Shown here: in pieces, positions 45,650-56,278 of the stretch
How positions within the stretch are numbered: position 1 is the stretch's first letter
How the letters are laid out: each line of letters begins with the position of its first letter
Assembly (NCBI RefSeq): GCF_040115645.1
Contig: NC_089541.1
Location: forward strand, 372,001-436,000
Direction of reading: 5' to 3'
DNA length: 64,000 nucleotides
Source of the DNA: Euwallacea fornicatus
Lineage: Eukaryota > Arthropoda > Insecta > Coleoptera > Curculionidae
Program-made: the position numbers and the translations under genes
The notes under the pieces: model-generated
Told to the model about the DNA's origin: nothing
Seen by the model: only the letters and a program-made list of their open reading frames with translations
Databases searched by the model: none

Positions 45650-47470
45650 TCCTTTTTTTCCGGGCCGCAGTTAAGATATGAACGGATATTATGCAGCTTT
45701 GTTTTAACACGAGGTCTGCAACAAAGGCACTCGACGTTAATTGCCAGTTGAAACTCGAAGATATCGCCAATTATATTTTGCCTAAGCGGGGGGGCACAAA
45801 GGAGAAATCAAATTGGTAAATCGGAGACCGCAAAATCGTCCACCGTGACGGAGACGGGATATTTTTACCGAAACAATAATTTAAATCCACCCGGGAGGAG
45901 GGGGTGGAGGGGGGATGGACAGGGAGGGGAGGAGGATGGATGTGGAGGGGGGAGGAGGAGGAGAATGGATGGGAGAGGGGGGAGGATGGACTGGGATGGG
46001 ATGGGGGGAGGATGGATTGGGATGGGGAGGAGGATGGGATGAGGATGGGATGGGGATGGGGAGGAGGATGGGATGGGGATGGGGAGGAGGATGGGATGGG
46101 GATGGGGAGGAGGATGGGATGGGGATGGGGAGGAGGGTGGGATGGGAATGGGGAGGAGGATGGGATAGGAATGGGCAGGAGGATGGGATGGGGTTGAGGG
46201 GATGGGGAATGGAGGGGAGGGGGAGGGGAGAAGGGGGATGATTGTTGGAGAGCGGAACTTTATTTATTAAAAACGTTGATTTTTCAGTTTTCCGATATCA
46301 GTCCCTTTGTGCCGAACGGGGCCGATGGCGTACGCGCCGTTAACCAGCAATATAATTTTAACGCAATTTATCTCCCGAATTTCCGTTAACAACGTAAAAT
46401 TCCCGCCGCCAATTACCTCCCGGTCGTCGGCGGGCGAAAAGCGCACGTTTCTCCCTTTGGTCCTCGTCAAAAAATCGCTCCGACATCCCCGTACAATATC
46501 GTTCGGTCCGTCTACGTCCCGTCGAGGATCGGACGCCGGCCCGGGACCGCCTCGTCGGGGTGCTTCCTCGAAATTTCGAGAACGAGTCTCGGAGAAGCTC
46601 GGACGGGTCGGGTTTGTTACCTTTTTTTTTTGCCGGGCCGCGGCTGAGAAACGAACGGCCGCCACGCGGCCTCGTCTCGACGTGAGGCCGGCAACAAAGG
46701 GACCCGATGTTAATTTCCAGTCGAAGCTCGAAGATAACTCCAATTGTGCCCTTGCCTGGGCAAGGGAACGAAGGCGGAACGAAATTGGTAAACAAACATT
46801 TTCGCCCGCCGAAGTCCGTCCGCGGACCCGTCGCCGGACTGCGGACGCACGCCCGAGGGGAAGCACGGGCGTAGAAAAAAAAATCTATATTCGGCATAGA
46901 CAGACCAGAGAATGAGTTGCTCAAAGGCTGATTACGAAAATAAGGCACCCGACCGATTACTGTGCGAACTCGCACACGTGACAGGAATGGCCGAGGGGCT
47001 GTAGCAAATTCGGGAAGAATGGAAAGACAATCGTCGCGACCGGACCGTTCCGGACCCTCTTTATCTCACAAGACAAATAAGACAATCTCGCCTCCTTTTC
47101 TCTTCGAGTAGTTTATTGAAGTATTTCTAAACGTATTTTTTCCTTTTTCCTTGCTGCGCGTTTCGTCCGCGAAACCATTTCTGCACGGGCGTGAGTGCGT
47201 CGGTGACGCACCCGAAAACGCGAAAATTCTCGACGGCCCTTTCGACCCGGAAATGGAAACTTTATACGAAATTAATATAAAAAGCGATGAAATTTTTATT
47301 AAAAGCGCAACACTCATTGATTTTTCAGTTTTCCAATATTGGCCCCTTTGTGCCGAACGGGTCTCATCACTTACGCCCCGTTAACTAGCAATATAATTTT
47401 AATACAATTTATCTCTTGTATTCCTGTTAACAACGTAAAATCGTTATCGCCAATTATCTTTCGTTAAACA
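45650..47470. repeat. Diverged tandem duplication, ~1-kb unit
   Basis: Block A at 45655-45830 (GGGCCGCAGTTAAG... to CAAATTGGTAAA) recurs at 46630-46795 (GGGCCGCGGCTGAG... to GAAATTGGTAAA). Block B at 46270-46430 (TTTTTCAGTTTTCCGATATC...) recurs at 47318-47470 (TTTTTCAGTTTTCCAATATT...). The order is A-B-A-B in the same orientation, so a unit of about 1 kb was duplicated in tandem and has since diverged. The first unit contains the G-rich minisatellite. Long open frames on both strands at 46270-46975 come from GC-rich composition. Confidence 0.7.
45896..46240 (+). repeat. G-rich minisatellite, core unit 23 bp
   Basis: Repeats of GAGGAGGATGGGATGGGGAT plus GGG, most regular at 46025-46190 and degenerate at the edges. 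Dense GGG runs give strong potential for four-stranded G structures. Confidence 0.9.
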
Positions 47471-48045
47471 GCCATTCAGCACGTCATTCCATTATTTAAT
47501 TGGATTTACCATTGTACGGACCTTTTTCGGACCGCGGCAGCTGCAATGCAGCGTTTCGATAACTCCTATCCCACATCCGTCTCAATGCTTGATGTTGTTT
47601 GTCACGTGACGGAATAAAGACTTTTATGGTCCACTCGCTTTACAAATGAAAAGTGAGTGAGATGCATATTGATCAAGCTCTCGCCGTTCCTTTGGCTTTC
47701 ATTTACATCAGTATTTGGTCCTCTCTATGACGGTTTCACGCCGGGACCACCTGCAGTGTATTTTCCTCGATGCTCTCGAATAGTTTAGAAACGGGTTTTC
47801 TCTTTTCGGACTTGCACGACATTTCGTCCTTTCCCGTGACCGACGCCCGGCGCCGTTTCGAGATCGAGGACGGCTCTAGTTTCCCCCTTTGTAATAAACA
47901 CTTGGAGGAATGTGTCCACGTCCCGATCGAGACCTTGAAGCGACCATCTCTCATCAATTTAGACACTTCCAATCGCGGGGTCCACGTCACCTCAACCCAC
48001 CAAAAACGAATCGTTTCTCCTTTAGATGAATTCCTCCTTTGATGT
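47471..48045. other. No gene seen
   Basis: Non-coding sequence between the 1-kb duplication and the palindrome. The open stretch on the plus strand at 47770-48042 has no motif. Confidence 0.35.
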
Positions 48046-48049
48046 TGTA

Positions 48050-48430
48050 ATACTTCACAAAAAATCGCGGATTTTTCTGACGTATTTTCCATATGGACAA
48101 TTTGCGCAAGCTTTCGGGACCGTGGAGTGAACGGGGACAACGGATGGGGTAAAATGAAGCGAAAAAAGTGCAATTGAGAGGTATAATAAATTATATAATA
48201 AGTTTTTTATTTTTATTTTACTCGACCTGGTACCCCTGGTACCCCTGGGTCGAGAAAAATAAAAATAAAAAACTTATTATATAATTTATTATACCTCTCA
48301 ATTGCACTTTTTTCGCTTTATTTTACCCCATCCGGTACCCTCGTTCACTCCACGGTCCCGAAAGCTTGCGCAAATTGTCCATATGGAAAATACGTCAAAA
48401 AAATCGCAATATTTTGCCAAGAATCGCATT
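48050..48430. mobile_element. Palindrome, ~165-bp arms, high identity
   Basis: Left arm (to about 48225) and right arm (from about 48250) are reverse complements with only a few differences; for example TCCATATGGACAATTTGCGC and TATAATAAATTATATAATAA are present exactly in both. A short GGTACCCCTGGTACCCCTGG centre separates them. No TACAGGG terminus or TA duplication is evident, so it may be an inverted duplication rather than a classical MITE. Confidence 0.75.
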
Positions 48431-51042
48431 TTGCCACATCGCAGACGTTTCTGCGTTGTTCGGTGGGTGAAACCGTTACGTCACCCAATGGGAAAACGAG
48501 AATTTCGACGAATGTCCGAAAACAGTCTCGCATGTTCGGTCCCATTTAGTTCAGGTCGGGCCAGGTCAGCTGTCGTATTTAGCGGTTCAATTTAGAGCTT
48601 CGAAACCGGGAAACGTTTAAAGCTTCCATTGTCGAAATGTAAAATACACAAATTCACTGTCACCCGATTGAGGGTCACCGATCGACCATGAGCTCGTTGC
48701 AAAAGAGTCGACTAGAGTTATTTACGTTGAGACCGTTCCAGGCGCCGTTCCAAGAGGAGGGCGGAACGGGCAAGAGTAGAAACAAAAAATCCCGTCCCTA
48801 AATGAGATATAGTGGAATCTGCATGAAACAAGTGCCCATAAAGAAGTAGGATACAAAGATAAGAGGCGCAACATTAATTCCAATAAACATACATTAAGCG
48901 CCCTGGGAGAGGGTAAGATAAGCTAGAAAAACGTCCAACTATATAATAGTCTAATTGGTCTCGGTGTGTATCTGGCTCCGGCCAGCAATATAGATAGCGA
49001 TAAAGTGGGAGTTTGAGCATATCTATGTCCAATTACAGCGGAACTCGCATACTAGGACCGTGGAGGGGCATTAATCTCCATTTATGTCTTTATGGGCCGT
49101 TGCATGACTATATTGCACCTTCCTGTCACAGATTAAAGTCGTCGCCCCCCCCCCCCCCCTACCCAGTTTTGTGAGCTTCGAAATTTTTTTCTCGGGTCGC
49201 CTGTTGTCGGTTTGGAAATTCCATCTCGCAGTTTCCCTCCTCGGTGGCTTCGGTTCGATTTTTATTTTATTTGCGACATCGATGGGTCTCCTGATTGCCG
49301 ATATAAAATTTTACGACAGTTTCAAACGTGATCCAATTTTATTTACCTTGAGGAAATCGCATGCAATTCTTCAGCAACTTTTATGCCGGCGCGGCCGTAA
49401 ATTCGGCTCCATCATGGAGGATGCGTCGGCGGTCGGCGTTCGCCTTCACGCAAAGGGGAAAAAAACTCGAAAGTGAGCACTGGTTTACCTAACGGGGTTA
49501 AGCTCTCACGTAGTGAAAAACCACTCACTCAATTTACTCCCCATTAAGCTCTAATCCGTCCCTTTTTAATTAAACGCGTACTAATTGCAAATAAGTTTTA
49601 TTATCCGCCTTAATTAAAAATAAATTTCGAGTAAGCCCCCACAGAGGCTCACCGCCACAGAAAAGGGCCGACACGGAAAATGCTAAATTAAATAGACGCA
49701 ATGCTGTTGGGGGATTACGAAATTGATTACTCGGGCAAAGAAAAGTTCACACGTTCGTTCTTGTTCTCAGGTAGGCCAATTTCTTGCGCATCCAGGCGGA
49801 CATATTCATTCTCGGCGATTCTCTCTAAAAGAGGAGAGCCGAGCATTGAAGTCGATTCAGAAAAGTTCGATGAAAACGATCACGCCGAATTAAAAAAAAA
49901 ATTTATTCCCGCCCTTGTCGAGGCCGTACTGAGGCGTGCGAACGGCGAGCAACCACGCTTGGCTCGAACGAGCCCGCACCAGCTCGAAGTCCCTCTGGCG
50001 CGACTTTCGACCAATTTCGAGCCTTCAGCGATACGAGGTTGACACACCCCGTGTCCGCGATCTCCATCGCGCGCCGGACTCGGGTAGTGGACACAAACGG
50101 AGAAACCCCCCTCTGATTGCTGGTGGTCTCGCCGCAGCTACCGTGGAAAACGAAGTGGGGACCGTGGGAGGAAGGTCGCCTCGGAAAGTTGACAATTTTC
50201 GCCGAACAAAAGAAAACATTTACGCGGAAGATGGTGCGTTCGAACCACCCGAAAACCAATTAATGGATTTTCGAAACCTGGAGAGGTTGATGGGAAAAAA
50301 AACCGAAACTCGCACCGGACGGACGACGCGGACAACTTGATTCTCCATCGAGCGGTTATCGCGTCTTAAAACTGAGAAGTTTTCTCATTTGTCGGAGATG
50401 AAGCCGAGCTCGTTCCTCCGAACCTGGAAAGATGATCCCGGAATGGCGGGGATCGCCGTCTGGATCCGGACGAAAAAGCCCCGGCTACGTTGAACGTTAA
50501 TAAATAAATTATTCAGTAATATTAATGTCGCGGCAATTTGGAGACGCAGTAAAGATCGGCGGAGCTTGAATGGAAAGGTTGGAAACGTCCTGGAATTCGT
50601 TGAATAGAATTGAAAGAACAACTTTACCTCAAGTAGTTTAACTCGAAATTGTAGCGTTTACTCAGCAATTTGGCGCAGCCGAAACGGAGTAAATTTAAAA
50701 CTTTCCATGGTAGGAACCTGGTTATCGCTGATTTTTAGATCTTCAGGCGAAATTTCACGGAACGGGGAGAATCTCGAACTTAATTTCGACTCAACAAAAA
50801 TCCGCACAATAGCCCGACAAAGAGCGGACCCTGGAACCTGGATAGAGATTTCTGTCAGGAAACAGCCCTAAACGCGACACTGCGACAACCACATAAAACG
50901 TCTGCACGCTCTTTTTTCTCAAAGCAATATCCAGGGGAGGATATTTGATGCAGGAAGGTCAACCTCCTGATGGCTCGAGAGATTAAGTGGCAGACTGGCG
51001 GTAAACGTCTCTTTGAACGAGTTGTTAACAATCCACAACGGG
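48431..51042. other. Long stretch without recognisable gene
   Basis: A C run lies at 49147-49160. The open stretch at 49171-49476 includes a hydrophobic part (LLGGFGSIFILFATSMGLL), but it follows the C run directly, has no splice context and is probably chance. The stretch at 49700-50340 is open on both strands with no motif. Confidence 0.35.
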
Positions 51043-53116
51043 TATGCAGGGTGTTCCGGAATGATGGTCAAGTCTTTTAACAGGTGGCCACTTCAGAGGG
51101 CATCTTTGTATGAAGGTTCTCAATTCGGGCCCTTCCCGTCCAAACCTTCAGGTCTCAAAATGGCGGAACGTAATGTTTTTTTTTTTTATATTTTAAAAAC
51201 GGTCATACCTAGAAATTTCAATTTAGGCACACAGTAGCGGCTGGTCAAAGGCCGTTTTGCAGCGGCGCCTGTGCTCTGACTTATATCTCTGGAGGACGGG
51301 AATTGCCAACCCCCAATTTTGCTTTCTCCAGAGGTTCTTCCTGCAACAGCCGATTGCGACAAAATTTCGTTTTTAAATACTAAACATAATTGAACATTTT
51401 TTCCACTCTTGTCTTTCTTTCATGCAGCCCAACTGTTCGCGGAAAAAATTACAATAATAGTTTTTCCCGCCCTATTGAGCTCGTAGTCCCGCCACTGGCC
51501 TCGGATCAAGAGCAGATAATGAGAAATAAATGGCTTAATTAATTACCAACAATGTGAGCAAGTAAAACTGCCTGACCCCCCAGACAATAAAAAAAAACTA
51601 GAAGTGTTCGAAATGTCCCCGGCCTCAAGTCGGGAGAACTCGGAGGCCGGTGTATGGGTGCATCCCGGCCCGTCCCAATCCAACGGCCTGGGGAGTTTTC
51701 GTTGAGCCACCGCCGGACAGCCAAAGAAAAACGGGCAGGAGCCCCGTCTTGCTTAAACCACGTCTTTGGTCTTTGGTGGAGAGGCAGATCTTCCGACGAC
51801 TCGAAAGGGTTATTTTCTGGAAAGCGCAAATATTCAGCTCCTCCTAAGCGCCCAGGCTAGGTGAACGGTCCTATCGAAAACTCTCCAGGATGCCAACCCG
51901 AACATTTAGGAAAAAAGTATGTTGATATTTTCCAGTGATGGCGGAATTGGGATTTTCATCGGACCATTCGTGCATGCTGCGATAATTAAGATTACCTCGT
52001 CGTGTAAATATGGCTCCATGAGTAAACAGTATTTGTTGTGCGAACTGAGGGTTCTTAATACGTCCGTGAAGTAGTTTCTGTAGAAAATCTTACGCGAAGA
52101 TCAATAATCTGTGGGTAGCAATTCTTGGACCCTTTTGAAATGGTAAGGACGCAATCCGTTCTTCGACAGTATTATCCAGATATCAGTCGTAGACATCTCC
52201 GGGTACCAGTTGCAGGCATATCGAAATACCTGCACGCTCCTCTGACGCTTCTTCCATGATCCGCTTCAAGGAAATTCGAAGCTGCTTGCACTTGCCGGAC
52301 ACCGATTGCACATTTGCCCTTTCTGCATTCCGTTGCTGACCATTGAAAGAACCTGCGGCCTGTAATGGAAAATGAACGAGGACTGAACGTTCGATTACAG
52401 GACACGCGACGATTGGGAAGTCTGTCTGCGTGTACTCTTGCGGCTTGAAGGGCATCACCGCGACACCCCGCCATAGATCAAACGCATGTCAGCACATCCT
52501 CCATTAGAGTAATTGTTGTGCACGAGGAATGAATTAGTTAATAACAATAATCTTGCGCGTAAACTAACTAAAACGAAATTTACACCGAAAACTATCAATT
52601 ACGGATCCAATGGCGGCTTGTTGACAGCAAAACAACGGAGAAACGTCAACGCAACTGTCGCCTACTGCGTTTGGCGGCGACCACTGACGTAAGATGCTTA
52701 ATGGGGGAGGAAAAGTTATTATTGTTTTTTGCGAAAATTGTTGGTTCTATGGAAAAATGTCGAGAGTGAAAAGAGGTTTTGAATAACGTTTGGCAGTTGA
52801 AAACGAAGTTTGGTCGAAATCGGCAGTTGCGGGGAAAAGTTATGAAGGAAACAAAATTGGGGGTCGCTAATTCCCGCCCTCCAGATACGCGAGTCAAAGA
52901 CACCATTGCGGAATAGCCGATGACGTGAACCAAAATTGAAATCTCTAGGCGTAACCGTTTTTGAGATATAAAAAAAAAGCGATTATTTTCCGCCATTTTG
53001 AGGCCCGAATATTTTGACAGGAAGGGCCCAAACACAAAGAGTTCTTACAAAGATACCCCCGCTCCCCCAAAATGGCTGGCAGAGTACCCTGTTAAGAGGT
53101 TCCGGAACACGCTATA
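51043..53116 (-). mobile_element. Long-TIR ITm element, 2.07 kb, ~440-bp arms
   Basis: Left arm 51045-51485 begins GCAGGGTGTTCCGGAATGAT. The right arm 52685-53114 in reverse complement begins AGCGTGTTCCGGAACCTC. They align through TATCTTTGTA/CATCTTTGTA, GGGCCCTTCC, CTCAAAATGGCGGAA, CCTAGA.ATTTCAAT and GGAGG.CGGGAATT. The minus-strand interior contains both ends of a DUF4817/DDE transposase (52480-52180 and 51829-51600). It is therefore a decayed but structurally complete element. Confidence 0.75.
51539..52475 (-). pseudogene. Transposase relic inside the 2.07-kb element
   Basis: The N-terminal part on the minus strand (52460-52200) carries a degraded DUF4817-like helix-turn-helix (LPNRRVSCNRTFS followed by a TGRRFFQ-like segment). 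The C-terminal part (51790-51620) reads TWFKQDGAPARFSLAVRRWL with the second Asp, NENSPGRWIGTG, and a degraded PPSSPDLRPG where the third Asp region should be. The middle, including the first Asp, is not recognisable. Confidence 0.7.
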
Positions 53117-54200
53117 CCAGGTCTGCCGGTATGAAATGAGCGCCATTTTGTGAAAATAAAACACCAATTTTAACAAGAAAGGAAAAATTCTTTTTTTTAA
53201 TATTGACCATTGCTTCCTACACATTTTGACCTTCTTTCTGGCAATTTGCGGATACAGAAATGTGCCTCTTTGACATCGAACCGATTAGACACCCAATTTT
53301 CCACTTCTCCGTAGGAATCGAAGTGCTGCTCAGCCAATGCGTGCCCCATCGATGAAAACAAACGGTAGTCCGAAGGAGCCAGGTCTGGTGAATACGGCGG
53401 ATGGGGTAGCAACTCCCGGCCGAGCGTTCTGATGGTATCCTGAACCGGTGTTGCTCCGCGTGCAGGTGCGTCGTCATGGAGCAGAATTACCATCCCGTGT
53501 CTTCTGGCCCATTCTGACCGTTTTTCCATCAATGCATTGGTTAAATTAATCAATTGTTGTCGGTAGCGGACAGTATTAACGGTTTCGCCAGGTTTCCAAA
53601 GCTCGCGGTGCACCACGCCTTTCTGATCCCACCAAACGCATGGCATTGCCTTCTTGCCGAATCGATCAGGTTCTGCAGTCGATATCGACGGTTGTCCCGA
53701 ATCGACCCGGGATTTTTTCCGTTCAGGATTTTGAAAATAAATCAATTTTCCGTCTCCAGCGACGATTCGACGCAAAATTGATTTTCTTTCGTGCCTTTGA
53801 AGGAAAATTTCACAGGTGTTTTTTCGGTTCTCCATCTGTCTTTCGTTCGATTCGCGCGGCACCAATTTTCCACACTTCTGGATCTTTCCCGCAGCTTTCA
53901 AACGATCAGAAATCGTTCGTTGTGCAACATTTAACATTTCTGCCATTTGCTTTTGACTCAAAGCGTCACCTTCGTCCGACATCGATTGCAGTTCGGCGTC
54001 TTCGAACTTTTGTGGTGGTCTGCCACGTTCTTCACTTTGCACATCGAGATTGTTACTCCTGGATCGTTGAAACCATCTTTTGCTGCTGCTTCTGATGAAG
54101 CACGATCACCGTATGCCTCGACGAGCATTCCACGCGACTCCGCGGCACTTTTCTTCGAATGAAAGCGGAAAGTTGACGCTTTCCGGAAATCATCGTTTTG
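53117..54200 (-). pseudogene. Mos1-like mariner transposase, nearly complete
   Basis: One minus-strand frame, 54042-53197, covers 281 codons. It includes GRPPQKFEDAELQSMSDEGD, MLNVAQRTISDRLKAAGKIQ, NERQMENRKNTCEIFLQRHE, VAGDGKLIYFQNPERKKSRV (first Asp), LLHDDAPARG (second), YSPDLAPSDYRLF (third) and KLPERRSKCVGSNGQY at the end. The last two Asp are 34 residues apart, as in mariner. The first ~55 residues (KKSAAESRGMLVEAYGDRA) lie upstream in another frame, so a frameshift near 54060 disables it. CCAGGTCTGCCGGTATGAAA at 53117 looks like the 3' terminus; the 5' terminus is replaced by Tc1 sequence at about 54250. The motifs point to the mauritiana group. Confidence 0.9.
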
Positions 54201-54249
54201 TGGTACGAAATTCGACGTTTTTGGCAGAGTGAAATAATATATTGTTATT

Positions 54250-54716
54250 TTGGTTTAACACCAGGTGTCAGGGTTTGGGGCGCCATCCGGTACGGTAGTC
54301 GGTCTCCTCTTGTTTTCATTTATGATAGATTAAGCGCTCAGAGGTACATTAATAGCGTCTCAGAACCGGTTCTTGCACCGTACGTGCACGACCATCCTGG
54401 AAGCACATTTCAACAGGATAACGCGCGACCACATGCAGCCAACGGCACTTTGAGGTATTCGGAAGCTGAAAATTTGGATGCTTTGCCTTGGCCAGCTCGG
54501 TCTCCAGATTTGACCCCAATGGAGCAGGTGTGGGATGTAATGGGTCGGGGACTTCGACGTTTAGCTCGCCCTCCAGAGACCACAGATAGACTCCGCGAGC
54601 AGGTGCAGATTGCCTGGGGTGCAATACCACAGGAAGATATTGACAATTTAATTTTAAGCACGCCACGTCGCTTGCAGGAATGTATTAAGTTAAGAGGAGA
54701 TACCAGCCATTGTTAA
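54250..54716 (+). pseudogene. Tc1-like transposase, C-terminal half (D34E), uninterrupted
   Basis: A single open frame reads PGVRVWGAIRYGSRSPLVFI, FQQDNARPHAANG (second Asp), LPWPARSPDLTPMEQVWDVM (third residue Glu) and ends GDTSHC. Exactly 34 residues separate the Asp and the Glu. The helix-turn-helix and first Asp are absent because the sequence begins abruptly next to the mariner. It is the best-preserved member of the family also seen at 2905-3352. Confidence 0.9.
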
Positions 54717-56237
54717 ATTATTATTAAATTTTTTCACTTACTCACGGTGATTTTCTTTTGATATTTTCATCGTTTTTGTCTATTACCCGACCCAACGTGA
54801 TGCCAGAATTTCGAACGTGTACCGTGCGTTCTCCTTGGCGTTGCGGTTTTTTTGAAAGTCACCGTATATTGTTGTTTGTTCGAGGGCTTGATCTGTGCTA
54901 AACGCGCTCGTCAGTTTGCACACCAACCAAGCAATAAAAAAAAAAAAATTTGTTCGCAACAAACGCCCTGTATCGCGACGCTGACGTCCCGACGCTCGCC
55001 TCATACCGGTGTACCTTGAAAAAATGCAGGAAAATACACGTGAAAACCCGTTGGTGCGCGTTCAAAATCGAGCGGGGGATGTACGAGCGGGGGAGCAAAG
55101 CTAAATCTTAATTCCGGGGTTTTAAAATAATTATTGTTTAATGTAAATGTTCCCCCCATATATTTTGCTAATCTTCCGAGAGGAGCAAGCTTCCCAAGAT
55201 TAACTCGTCCCGTTTAGCCGTTCGGCGCGTTAATTATGCATTTTTGCCTTCTTCAAATATTTATTATCCCCCTCCGAGCTTTAATTACGAATAATCGCAC
55301 CGACGTGGTTGAATCATTGAAACAGGTAAAAAATTATCGTGTAATGTTTGCGAAAGTGCACCGATTAGTCTGGATCTTATTTAACGTCGAGCAACAAGGG
55401 CCCCATCGCCATGGCCACTGCTTGATAACAAGTAATTAATTTCAACAGCTCCATCGCCTCGGCCAAGTTGGAGGGCTTTCGGGTTAAGTACACTGATAAC
55501 GTTTGTTGGTGCAGACCAACAGCTTAAACTCAAAGATCACTTAATTATCGACCGTCTACTTTGGATTGAGATGACCGACCTGGTTTGCGAGGTGGGTCAT
55601 CAATCCGCGGCCGTAAATTTTCGAGTTGCTAATGCATCCCCTCGTTCAGTTAACTCCCTCCGGGAGGGGTAGAGGGGGGGGGGTGAGGAGGGGGGGATGA
55701 GGAGGGGGGAAGGGATTTAAAAAACATCGGGCAATTAGGACCATTTTTCGCGCTGATTTCACGGGAAAAAAAAAAAAAAAACGCTCCGGCAAGAGGGCGA
55801 GAGAAGGAGAGCGGAGGCTTAGGAGTGAGCTGTAATTTGTATATCCTGACACGGCAATTTTTCACAGAGGAAGAAGATTAGTGCCCGCGATTAAAGGGGC
55901 CACCCTCAGCCGGAACAGGAATCTCGAGAGTTATTGCCTATTATATTTTATTGACAAAAACCCTCTCCGATCCTCGGGGCGGGCCCACCGGGAAAATAAA
56001 TATCCCGAATTTTTCCCGAATTACCGGCATTCAAAAGGTACATGCATAATAAACAGGTCGAAGCTGGACATTCCCAGTCGGCGCAATCCGGGGTCCGATA
56101 CATCGAGAAGGCCCAGCGGCCCACACCACGACGGCCCCTCCAAGACGTGACTCCGATCCCCTTCCGGCCAATATAACCAAATTTCATTTCCATCTCTTCT
56201 CCCTCCTAACTGACGATATAAAATCGAGGACAACGAC
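54717..56237. other. No gene; G-rich tract and orphan end
   Basis: AACGCCCTGTATCGCG near 54964 resembles a transposon terminus without a partner. A G-rich tract lies at 55660-55720 (GGGGTGAGGAGGGGGGGATG-like). Nothing else was recognised. Confidence 0.35.
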
Positions 56238-56278
56238 ACGGGCATAAACATGCACGTCATAAACATGTTTATGCCCGT
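56238..56278. other. Perfect 15-bp hairpin, 11-base loop
   Basis: ACGGGCATAAACATG pairs exactly with CATGTTTATGCCCGT; the loop is CACGTCATAAA. Confidence 0.8.

Noticed and set aside
46307..46975. Long open frames of about 200 codons on both strands
   Set aside because: They overlap each other in GC-rich sequence, lie within a non-coding tandem duplication, and show no motif or splice signal.
49171..49476. Possible small membrane protein
   Set aside because: One hydrophobic stretch only, immediately after a C run, with no splice or promoter evidence.
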